From Nitrospirota bacterium (GTDB lineage: Bacteria; Nitrospirota; Thermodesulfovibrionia; Thermodesulfovibrionales; JdFR-86): a stretch of DNA of 10,841 nucleotides. Position 1 is the stretch's first letter. Each line of letters opens with the position of its first letter. The stretch is from positions 1 to 10,841 of the forward strand of contig DAOUWH010000028.1 in the NCBI GenBank assembly GCA_030667205.1, in the 5' to 3' direction. Shown here one piece after another: positions 1-6,434 of this stretch. The notes beneath the pieces are model-generated. The model was not told the origin of the DNA. It saw nothing but the letters and a program-made list of their open reading frames with translations, and did not search any database. A program made the translations under genes and the position numbers.

Positions 1-7
1 CCTGCAA

Positions 8-364
8 CTACTTTTTATGGCAGCGATTGCACAGTTCTTCCGGCCAGTCCCTGAGCATACGCTCGATGCCAGTCTTGCCGTGCGGGTCGTGGCAGGTAGC
101 GCACGTCATCCTGCCGTCCTTATCAAGCGGAAGCCCCTCCACGGGCATCGACGGTACGATGTCCACCGCGTGGTCGGCCTTTACCCTGTCGGGGTGGCAC
201 CCGATGCACAGCCCCGATAAAGGCTCCTTCAGGAGCACGCCGCCGCCCATCAGGTGCGACTCGTGGCAGGTGCCGCAGTCCTTCTTTATCAGAGGAACAT
301 CTTCCGAAAAAGCCAATGCCGCCGGAAAAATCAGCAACACTGCAATTAAAAATATCGCCCTCAT
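8..364 (-). CDS. Small exported tetrahaem c-type cytochrome (doubled CXXCH type)
   Basis: The 118-residue product begins with a typical signal peptide (hydrophobic residues 3-18, likely cut near LAFS-ED), so it is periplasmic or otherwise exported. It has four CXXCH haem-attachment motifs: CGTCH (30-34), CIGCH (53-57), CATCH (88-92) and CNRCH (112-116). The protein ends two residues after the last motif. Motifs 1 and 3 are followed by a second His (CHESH, CHDPH), a pattern common in doubled-CXXCH and NapC/NrfH-like small multihaem proteins, where the extra His can be an axial ligand. A role in electron transfer is well supported; the partner is unknown. The ATG at 364 is favoured by an AAGGAG site five bases upstream and by the signal peptide. 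It lies 83 bp downstream of the M16 pair on the same strand but appears to have its own promoter. Confidence 0.88.
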   Translation of the reverse strand: MRAIFLIAVLLIFPAALAFSEDVPLIKKDCGTCHESHLMGGGVLLKEPLSGLCIGCHPDRVKADHAVDIVPSMPVEGLPLDKDGRMTCATCHDPHGKTGIERMLRDWPEELCNRCHKK

Positions 365-369
365 CAGCG

Positions 370-375
370 CTCCTT
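370..375 (-). promoter_or_regulatory. Shine-Dalgarno site of the tetrahaem cytochrome
   Basis: On the minus strand this reads AAGGAG, with a five-base spacer before the ATG at 364. It is one of the strongest ribosome binding sites in the window and fixes the start of the cytochrome gene. Confidence 0.75.
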
Positions 376-401
376 AAGCCCCCTGAGTGCTTGATGCCTT
401 A

Positions 402-407
402 ATTATA
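402..407 (-). promoter_or_regulatory. Candidate -10 box of the tetrahaem cytochrome gene
   Basis: The minus strand has a perfect TATAAT here, about 38 bases upstream of the ATG at 364, in the 83-bp gap after the upstream M16 gene. The best -35 at 17-bp spacing (GTGAAT) matches TTGACA weakly, so this may be an activator-dependent promoter or a chance match. I see no convincing terminator between the M16 gene and this site, so read-through is also possible. Confidence 0.45.
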
Positions 408-447
408 CACCAGAGGCGCCCTGTATTCACAGCTTACATCGAGTTGA

Positions 448-1800
448 TTATTGCGCCCCGGGCTCGGGTTTCAAGGGCTCTTTGACCTCCGCCTCCGACT
501 GATTTGCCACGACCACAAGGACAAAGTTCTCCGGGTCAAGATATTTTCTTGCCACCCTGAGCATGTCGTCTTCGGTCACGGAGCGTATGAGTTCGGGATA
601 CTCATCGATGTAGTGCAGCCCGAGGCCGAAGAACTCCACCTGCACGAGGAAACCGGCAATCTTCGACATCGTGTCGAACTTCCTGGGGTAACTGCCGATC
701 AAGAACGCTTTTGCGTCCTCAAGCTCTTTTTGAGAAACCTTTTCGTCCCTGATAAGCCTTATCTGGCGGAGGATCTCATCTATAACGGTGTTTGCCGAGG
801 CATTTTTCGTCTGCACCCCCGCGCGGAACGAGCCGGAATGTTTTCCGGGAGAGAAAAAGCTGTGCACGTCGTAGGCAAGGCCCATCTCATCCCTCACCGA
901 GGCCATGAGCCTGGACGAGAAACCTCCCCCGCCGAGTATGTAGTTCATGACGCTGAGTGCGTAGTAGTCGGGGTTGTCACGCCTGACCCCCAGATGGCCG
1001 AGGATTATGTTGGCATGCGTAAGATCCCTGTCCACCTTTACAACCTTGCGCAAAGGATTCTCCGGCGGGGGGACCTCAATCGGAGACACGGGCTTTCTGC
1101 GCCAGTCGCCGAGATATTTTTCAAGCATCCCGTCAAGCTCGTCGGCCGTAATGTCGCCCACAACGGCCAATATCGAATTGTTGGGCACGAAATGCTCCGA
1201 ATGAAATCCAACCATGGCCCCCTGCCCGACGGCATCGATGCTCTCGGGCGAGCCTTCTACCAGCCTGCCGTATGGGTGCCCGCCATAAATCTCCTCATTA
1301 AAGGCCTTCCGGGCAAGGAAGGAGGGGTCTTCCTCCCGCTGTCTGAGCGAGCCCTTAACGAGGTCCTTTATCCTCTTTATCTCCTCTTCCGGGAACGTCG
1401 GGTTAAGCAGGACGTCGGAGAACACCTCAAAACCCTTATTAATATCCTTCTTTAGGACCGTAAGGTTGAGGGTTGTGTAATCCATGCCCGCCGAGACCCC
1501 GAGCCTTGCCCCGATATATGAGATTTCCTCGCTTATCTGCATCGCGGTGCGTGTCTTTGTGCCCTCGTCAAGGAGCGAGGCGGTGAGATGAGCAAGCCCT
1601 GCCAGCTCCTCCGGCTCATGGGCCGCGCCCGCGCGCACAAGCAGGGATACAACCACCATCGGAAGATTTTGTCTCTTTACATGAAGCACGGTAAGCCCCT
1701 CGGGGGTTACCTCCCTGTTTACATCGAGCGCCGCCGCCCGGGCGCACATGGACAGAAGCGCCACGGCAACAACTAACGCCGACAGAAGTTTTCCCTTCAT
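448..1800 (-). CDS. M16-family peptidase-like protein, non-catalytic (HXXEH-less) subunit
   Basis: The 450-residue protein has an N-terminal signal peptide (hydrophobic core residues 5-18, ending near ARAAA). It then has the two-domain M16 fold, of usual length for the family. At the position of the inverted zinc motif it reads HLTAS (71-75) instead of HXXEH, so two of the three motif residues are gone and it should not bind catalytic zinc. It keeps the glycine-rich loop GGGGFSSRL (about 290-298) and an R/Y-type segment (YPRKFDT near 371-377, Y397). These are typical of the substrate-binding partner in two-subunit M16B enzymes (MPP-like pairs). Its ATG overlaps the stop of the upstream gene as ATGA, with AGAGGA seven bases before it, so the two are translationally coupled. 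It probably forms a periplasmic heterodimer with that product. The substrate is unknown. Confidence 0.88.
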   Translation of the reverse strand: MKGKLLSALVVAVALLSMCARAAALDVNREVTPEGLTVLHVKRQNLPMVVVSLLVRAGAAHEPEELAGLAHLTASLLDEGTKTRTAMQISEEISYIGARLGVSAGMDYTTLNLTVLKKDINKGFEVFSDVLLNPTFPEEEIKRIKDLVKGSLRQREEDPSFLARKAFNEEIYGGHPYGRLVEGSPESIDAVGQGAMVGFHSEHFVPNNSILAVVGDITADELDGMLEKYLGDWRRKPVSPIEVPPPENPLRKVVKVDRDLTHANIILGHLGVRRDNPDYYALSVMNYILGGGGFSSRLMASVRDEMGLAYDVHSFFSPGKHSGSFRAGVQTKNASANTVIDEILRQIRLIRDEKVSQKELEDAKAFLIGSYPRKFDTMSKIAGFLVQVEFFGLGLHYIDEYPELIRSVTEDDMLRVARKYLDPENFVLVVVANQSEAEVKEPLKPEPGAQ

Positions 1801-3110
1801 TCCGCCGTCCTCTTCTGGGGTATAAGTATCCCCACGGTCCTGTTGTCGCGGGTCAGGTACTTTGCCGCCGCACGGCTTATGTCCTCCGCAGTGACCTTTC
1901 TTATCTCATCTACATAACGATCCATGAGCCTCCAGTCACCGATTATCTCATGGAGCCCGAGCTGCATCGCCTGGTTGAACATGGAGTCCTGGCCCATGAC
2001 AAACGAGGCCTCAAGGCGGTTCTTTGCCCGCTGAAGCTCGCGCTCCGTGGGCGGCTCCCCGGCCAGGGCCTCGACCTCTTTGTACAGGGCCTTTTCGACC
2101 ACCTCTATATCGGTCCCCGGCGAGGCGGTGGCATCGAGGAAGAACAGAAAAGGGTCGCCGTACATGCCGCTGTAGCCTACGTCGGCATTTAGAGCAATCT
2201 TACGCTCGTAGACAAGCTCCCTGTAAAGCCTTCCGCTCTTTCCCGTGAGCACCTCGGCAAGCACCTCAAGCGGATAGCTGTCCTCATCGGGAAAAGCAGG
2301 CACGTGGTAGGCCGCAAGCACATAGGGGAGTTCGGCCTCCTTCCTGAGGTATACCCTTCTTTCTCCCTTCTGGGTCGGCTCGGTGCTGCCATGAGGCCTC
2401 CTTTCCGGCCCGAGCTCTATGCCGGCGAAATGCTCGCTGATTTTATCAATAATCTTGTCCGCCCTGACATCGCCCGCCACGACGATGAATGCGTTGCCGG
2501 GGCTGTAGTATGTCCTGTAGTGCCGTAAAAGGTCCTCCTTTTGGATTGAAGCAAGGTCCGACATCCAGCCTATCACGGGCCATCTGTAGGGGTGCACGTT
2601 GAACGCCGCCGCGACGACCGCCTCGAAGAGGGCGTTCTGCGGGTCGTCCTCGTAGCGGAGCCTCCGCTCCTCCATCACCACGTTCCTTTCCGAGAGCGTC
2701 TCGTCTGGGTCCAGCAGGAGGTTGCGCATCCTGTCGGATTCGATGTCCATCGACAGCCCTATCCTGTCGGAGGGCAGTATCTGGAAATAGGCCGTATACT
2801 CCTTCGAGGTAAAGGCATTGTCGGTGCCGCCGTAGCGCATGACCTCCCTCGATATCCCGCCGGGGCCGTACTCCTCGGTGCCCTTGAACATCATGTGCTC
2901 AAGGAGATGGCTCATGCCCGTCTTGCCCGAGTACTCGTCGCGGGAGCCCACGCGGTACCATATCTGAAATACCGCAAGCGGGGAGGTGTGGTCCTCCGTA
3001 ACCAGCACCTTAAGGCCGTTTTGAAGCGTGTATTCGCTTACTCCGGCAAACGCCGTAGTGGAGGCCGCAAGAAGCCAGATGAATATTAAAGTCCACCGCA
3101 TATTGCGCAT
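1797..3110 (-). CDS. M16-family zinc metallopeptidase, catalytic subunit
   Basis: The 437-residue protein starts with a signal peptide (hydrophobic residues 7-20, likely cleaved after AFA at 21-23), so it acts outside the cytoplasm. The inverted zinc motif is intact as HLLEH (68-72): H68 and H72 are zinc ligands and E71 is the catalytic base. The third ligand is E148 in VVMEERR, 76 residues after H72 as in the beta subunit of mitochondrial processing peptidase. The C-terminal half (about 215-430) is the second M16 domain. It is the first gene of a two-gene unit with the non-catalytic partner immediately downstream, overlapping by four bases. The start has no visible SD; a second ATG three codons in is equally plausible. 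The family degrades or processes peptides; this substrate cannot be read from the sequence. It is divergent from pilB. Confidence 0.9.
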   Translation of the reverse strand: MRNMRWTLIFIWLLAASTTAFAGVSEYTLQNGLKVLVTEDHTSPLAVFQIWYRVGSRDEYSGKTGMSHLLEHMMFKGTEEYGPGGISREVMRYGGTDNAFTSKEYTAYFQILPSDRIGLSMDIESDRMRNLLLDPDETLSERNVVMEERRLRYEDDPQNALFEAVVAAAFNVHPYRWPVIGWMSDLASIQKEDLLRHYRTYYSPGNAFIVVAGDVRADKIIDKISEHFAGIELGPERRPHGSTEPTQKGERRVYLRKEAELPYVLAAYHVPAFPDEDSYPLEVLAEVLTGKSGRLYRELVYERKIALNADVGYSGMYGDPFLFFLDATASPGTDIEVVEKALYKEVEALAGEPPTERELQRAKNRLEASFVMGQDSMFNQAMQLGLHEIIGDWRLMDRYVDEIRKVTAEDISRAAAKYLTRDNRTVGILIPQKRTAE

Positions 3111-3204
3111 TGTTATAGTTATTATTATCCAAAATGCCCGTGCGGGTAAAGGACCGCCCGGGGCCGCATCACGCTAATCCTCAATAAACTTAACCAATTA
3201 CAGG

Positions 3205-3226
3205 AACTTACGGCTTGTAGTAAGTT
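3205..3226. repeat. Inverted repeat overlapping the candidate pilB -35 box (possible operator)
   Basis: AACTTAC (3205-3211) and GTAAGTT (3220-3226) are perfect 7-bp inverted arms with an 8-bp spacer. The right arm overlaps the first two bases of the candidate -35 hexamer TTGACT. This geometry suits a dimeric regulator bound at or next to the promoter, but no regulator can be named, and arms this short could occur by chance. Confidence 0.4.
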
Positions 3227-3253
3227 GACTTTAAATAATATTTTATATATTTT
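3225..3253 (+). promoter_or_regulatory. Candidate sigma-70 promoter for the pilBTCSR operon
   Basis: TTGACT (3225-3230, five of six matches to TTGACA) is followed by a 17-bp AT-rich spacer and TATTTT (3248-3253, four of six). An overlapping TATATT (3246-3251) matches better but at 15 bp. Either placement puts the transcription start within a few bases of the pilB ATG at 3260, leaving almost no leader. This agrees with the lack of an SD before that ATG. Confidence 0.5.
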
Positions 3254-3259
3254 AGATAT

Positions 3260-5092
3260 ATGGCTAAGAAGCTGGGTCAATTGCTGATTGCCGAGAACAT
3301 CATATCGGACGACCAGCTCAACAAGGCCCTCGACATGCAGAATGCCGCGGGCGGCCGGCTGGGCACCAACCTGGTCAAGCTGGGCTATCTCACCGAGGAA
3401 CAGCTCGTCTCGTTCCTGAGCAAGCAGTTTGGAGTGCCCGCAATCAACCTCGCCGACCACAATATCGACCCCAACGTGACCAAGCTAATCCCTGCGGAGA
3501 TGGCAAAGAAATACATAATACTGCCGGTGGCAAGGGTCGGCGCGACACTGACCATAGCGATGACAGACCCCTCAAACGTCTTCGCGATAGACGACGTGAA
3601 ATTCATGACGGGCTACAACGTCGAGGTAGCGGTCTCCAGCGAATCGGCTATCGTCGCCGCCATCAGCCAGAGCTACGGCGGAGGCGCCAGGGGCGCCGAG
3701 GTGGTCACCACCACACAGACGACGGACCCCGACGAGGCCTCCAAGATACTCGCGGCAAAGGACTACACCCTCTCCGTTGACGAGGACATAGATGGCGGCG
3801 CGTTCGGCGATTTCGACGACGGCCCGATGGTGAACGTCGATGACTTCGACGCTGTCGTAGGCAGCGCCCTCGACGGCGTGGAGGTCACGGAGGAGGCCGA
3901 AGACACCGAAGTCATCGGCGACGTCGAGGCCCCCATCATAAAACTCGTCAACGGCATATTCGTAAACGCCGTCAAGACCGGCGCAAGCGACATCCACATA
4001 GAGCCCTACGAGACGTCCCTGAGGGTCAGATACAGGGTTGACGGCGTGATGTACACCGTCATGAACCTTCCACCCAAGATAAGGGCGGCCCTGACCTCGA
4101 GGGTGAAGATAATGGCACGCCTCGATATCGCCGAGCGCAGGCTCCCGCAGGACGGAAGGATAAAGCTGAAGCTCGGCAAGAAGCGCGAGATCGACTTCCG
4201 AGTCTCGACGCTCCCTACACTCTTTGGCGAGAAGACAGTCCTGAGGCTCCTGGACAAGGCCAACCTCCAGGTGGACCTCACAAAGCTCGGGTTTGAGGAA
4301 AAGGCCCTCAAGGACTTCATGTGGGCGCTTGATAAGCCCTACGGTATGATACTCGTCACAGGCCCCACCGGAAGCGGCAAGACCGTCACGCTGTACTCGG
4401 GCCTCACCCACCTGAACAAGCCCGACACCAACATCATGACCGCCGAAGACCCGGTAGAGTTCAACTTCCTGGGCATAAACCAGGTCCATGTCAAGGAAGA
4501 TATCGGCCTTACTTTCGCATCGGCCCTGAGGGCCTTCCTGAGGCAGGACCCCGACATAATCATGGTCGGCGAGATCCGTGACTTCGAGACCGCGGAGATA
4601 GCCATCAAGGCGGCCCTCACGGGCCACCTTGTCCTGAGCACCCTGCACACAAACGATGCCCCGAGCACCATCAACAGGCTCCTGAACATGGGCATCGAGC
4701 CTTTCCTCGTGTCCTCCTCGGTCATACTGATACTGGCGCAGAGGCTTGGCAGGAGGATATGCTCCAAGTGCAAGGTCGAGGACAGCGTCCCCGAGCCCGC
4801 GATGATCAAGGTGGGCTTTACCGAGGAGGAGGCCAAGACCATCAAGGTCTACAAGGGAAAGGGCTGTCCCGCCTGCACCAACTCCGGCTACAAAGGCAGG
4901 GTCGGGTTCTACGAGGTGATGCTCCTCACCGACGAGCTCAAGGAGTTGATACTGGAGGGAGCAAACTCAGACGAGCTTAAAAAATGCGCACTGAGAAACG
5001 GGATGGTATCCCTCAGAATGGCCGGCCTCATCCACGCCAAAAACGGCGTAACCACCGTAGAAGAAGTGCTGAGAGTGACTTTCGGAGACTAA
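3260..5092 (+). CDS. pilB: Type IV pilus assembly (extension) ATPase PilB
   Basis: This 610-residue cytoplasmic GspE/PilB-family hexameric ATPase drives pilin polymerisation. An MshEN/GspE N-terminal domain spans about residues 1-145. An acidic linker (about 174-223) follows, then the second N-domain (about 225-345) and the motor. Visible motor motifs are Walker A GPTGSGKT (368-375), Asp box TAEDPVE (394-400), Walker B region from D430 to E438 and D441 (DPDIIMVGEIRD), and the His box around LSTLHTND (459-466). The tetracysteine zinc site that separates PilB from PilT is present: C501/C504 and C536/C539. The ATG at 3260 is supported by the family N-terminus (MAKKLGQLL) although no SD precedes it. 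It is first in the operon and lies 19 bp before pilT. It is slightly longer than many PilB proteins because of the linker. Confidence 0.96.
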   Translation: MAKKLGQLLIAENIISDDQLNKALDMQNAAGGRLGTNLVKLGYLTEEQLVSFLSKQFGVPAINLADHNIDPNVTKLIPAEMAKKYIILPVARVGATLTIAMTDPSNVFAIDDVKFMTGYNVEVAVSSESAIVAAISQSYGGGARGAEVVTTTQTTDPDEASKILAAKDYTLSVDEDIDGGAFGDFDDGPMVNVDDFDAVVGSALDGVEVTEEAEDTEVIGDVEAPIIKLVNGIFVNAVKTGASDIHIEPYETSLRVRYRVDGVMYTVMNLPPKIRAALTSRVKIMARLDIAERRLPQDGRIKLKLGKKREIDFRVSTLPTLFGEKTVLRLLDKANLQVDLTKLGFEEKALKDFMWALDKPYGMILVTGPTGSGKTVTLYSGLTHLNKPDTNIMTAEDPVEFNFLGINQVHVKEDIGLTFASALRAFLRQDPDIIMVGEIRDFETAEIAIKAALTGHLVLSTLHTNDAPSTINRLLNMGIEPFLVSSSVILILAQRLGRRICSKCKVEDSVPEPAMIKVGFTEEEAKTIKVYKGKGCPACTNSGYKGRVGFYEVMLLTDELKELILEGANSDELKKCALRNGMVSLRMAGLIHAKNGVTTVEEVLRVTFGD

Positions 5093-5111
5093 AGGCGAGG
5101 TATAACGACTG

Positions 5112-6203
5112 ATGGAAACACTGTATGACATGCTGAAATCAATGCTCGAAAGGGGAGCTTCCGACCTTCACATAACCACGGGGATCCCGCCCAAACTCCG
5201 CATAGACGGAAAACTGCTTACCATGGAGGGGGTGCCCGAGCTCGGGTCTGTCGAGACGAAATCCCTCTGCTACAGCATCCTCACGGACGCGCAGAAACAC
5301 TCGTTCGAGGAAAACAACGAGCTGGACCTTTCCTTCGGACTAAAGGGGCTGAGCAGGTTCAGGGCCAACATATTCGTGCAGCGGGGGGCGGTGGCAGGTG
5401 CCTTCAGAGTGGTGCCCTTCGAGATCAAGAACTTCAGACAGCTCGGCATCCCGGACATCGTGGCCGACCTGGCCAAGAAACCCAGCGGACTTATACTGGT
5501 CACGGGCCCTACCGGAAGCGGTAAATCTACAACGCTCGCCGCGATGATAGACCGGATAAACTCCGAGAGGACCGACCACATCATCACCATAGAAGACCCT
5601 ATCGAGTATCTGCACAGGCACAAGAAGTGCCTCGTAAACCAGCGGGAGGTCAAAGCCGACACCTCATCCTTTGCCACAGCCCTCAAATACGTCCTGAGGC
5701 AGGACCCCGACGTGATACTGATAGGAGAGTTGAGGGACCTGGAGACCATCGAGGCGGCCCTGACCGTGGCCGAGACCGGCCACCTTACGTTCGCCACTCT
5801 CCACACGAACTCCGCAATACAGAGCATAAACAGGATAATCGACGTCTTCCCGCCGCACAGGCAGGAGCAGATCAGGGTCCAGCTCTCGTTCGTCCTGGAG
5901 GGCGTTATCGCCCAGCAGCTCATTCCAAAAAGGACGGGCAAAGGGCGGATCGTTGGGCTTGAGGTGCTCCTTTTCAGCCCGGCAATCAGGAACCTCATCA
6001 GGGAGGACAAGATACACCAGATATATTCCATGATGCAGACAGGACAGGCGAAGTACGGGATGATAACAATGAATCAGTCGCTCGTGGAGTTGTACAAGCA
6101 GGGGCTTATATCCTACGAGGACGCACTCGGCCGTTCAGCGCTGATGGAGGAGCTGGTGCAGATGCTCCAGAAAGCGGCGCCCGCAATGAAAAAAGGGGGA
6201 TAA
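5112..6203 (+). CDS. pilT: Type IV pilus retraction ATPase PilT
   Basis: This 363-residue cytoplasmic hexameric ATPase depolymerises the pilus, powering twitching and DNA uptake. It has the usual PilT length and an N-terminal PAS-like domain (about 1-100). Motor motifs are Walker A GPTGSGKST (132-140), Asp box ITIEDPIEY (158-166), Walker B DPDVILIGELRD (198-209) and His box ATLHTN (228-233). The C-terminal AIRNLIRE motif (291-298), needed for retraction in PilT proteins, is intact. There is no tetracysteine zinc motif, as expected for PilT rather than PilB. A GAGG site lies 11 bases before the ATG, a rather long spacing. Its P-loop nucleotide sequence resembles that of pilB, reflecting their paralogy. 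Confidence 0.96.
   Translation: METLYDMLKSMLERGASDLHITTGIPPKLRIDGKLLTMEGVPELGSVETKSLCYSILTDAQKHSFEENNELDLSFGLKGLSRFRANIFVQRGAVAGAFRVVPFEIKNFRQLGIPDIVADLAKKPSGLILVTGPTGSGKSTTLAAMIDRINSERTDHIITIEDPIEYLHRHKKCLVNQREVKADTSSFATALKYVLRQDPDVILIGELRDLETIEAALTVAETGHLTFATLHTNSAIQSINRIIDVFPPHRQEQIRVQLSFVLEGVIAQQLIPKRTGKGRIVGLEVLLFSPAIRNLIREDKIHQIYSMMQTGQAKYGMITMNQSLVELYKQGLISYEDALGRSALMEELVQMLQKAAPAMKKGG
6195..6199 (+). promoter_or_regulatory. Shine-Dalgarno site for the full-length pilC start
   Basis: A GGGGG run within AAAAGGGGGA at the 3' end of pilT lies seven bases before ATG 6207. This good spacing, together with the PilC-like N-terminus that follows, shows that 6207 and not 6435 was the evolved start of pilC. 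The ATG at 6435 has only a poor AAGG 12 bases upstream. Confidence 0.65.
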
Positions 6204-6338
6204 CTTATGGCGACAACATTTCAATGGTCGGGTAAAACTACAAAGGGCACTGTCGAGTCCGGCCAGATGAGCGCCGCCTCAAAAGATGAGGTCATCGCAA
6301 AGCTCCGGAGCAAAAACATCACCCCCACGATAATCACC

Positions 6339-6360
6339 GAAACGGAAAAAAAACCGTTTC
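6339..6360 (+). repeat. Perfect 7-bp hairpin with an A8 loop inside pilC
   Basis: GAAACGG (6339-6345) and CCGTTTC (6354-6360) are perfect inverted arms around a run of eight A residues (6346-6353). It ends 17 bases before the in-frame TGA at 6378. It lies in codons for the variable, lysine-rich stretch of the PilC N-terminus, so it may be only a by-product of coding. Confidence 0.6.
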
Positions 6361-6434
6361 TCAGCCTGTCCTTCTTATGAGAACAGAAGGTCACGCAGAA
6401 GGACATCGTCGTCTTTACAAGGCAGTTCGCCACC

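Larger units (their letters stand above)
3111..3259. promoter_or_regulatory. Divergent intergenic region between the M16 pair and the pil operon
   Basis: These 149 bp are the only non-coding space between the two divergent transcription units, so both promoters probably lie here. The pilB side (3180-3259) and the M16 side (3111-3135) are AT-rich; the middle (3136-3172) is GC-rich. Neither start codon has a recognisable SD. On the M16 side, GATAAT (3129 down to 3124) and TATAAC (3117 down to 3112) resemble -10 boxes, but no good -35 goes with them. I see no sigma-54 (-24/-12) element here. Confidence 0.5.

Noticed and set aside
451..1455. A 334-codon open frame on the plus strand
   Set aside because: It lies fully antisense to the well-supported M16 gene (448-1800) and its translation is low-complexity and His/Arg/Pro-rich with no family resemblance, as expected for a shadow frame in GC-rich DNA.
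1738..1800. Lipoprotein signal in the non-catalytic M16 protein (LSMC at residues 16-19)
   Set aside because: Met directly before Cys does not fit the lipobox, which needs Gly, Ala or Ser there. An ordinary signal peptide cut near ARAAA fits better.
4113..4128. Sigma-54-like -24 element (TGGCACG) inside pilB
   Set aside because: The -24 part is perfect, but the -12 region reads GATAT instead of TTGCW and the site is in conserved coding sequence. Similar TGGCA matches near 195 and 10516 have wrong spacing and fall in haem-motif codons.
3572..4648. A 358-codon open frame on the minus strand
   Set aside because: It is antisense to the ATPase-coding part of pilB, and its composition is that of a mirror frame. 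No domain is recognisable.
6378..6380. Genome-wide recoding of TGA (Trp or Gly codes)
   Set aside because: It is the only in-frame TGA among the coding frames of the window, the catalytic M16 gene ends with a TGA at 1797-1799, and Trp and Gly use normal codons throughout. The GC-rich composition also does not fit the known small recoded lineages.
6378..6425. Selenocysteine insertion at the pilC TGA
   Set aside because: A bacterial SECIS hairpin should begin right after the UGA. I find no stable stem with a suitable apical loop in the following 45 bases, and selenocysteine is not expected at this place in PilC.
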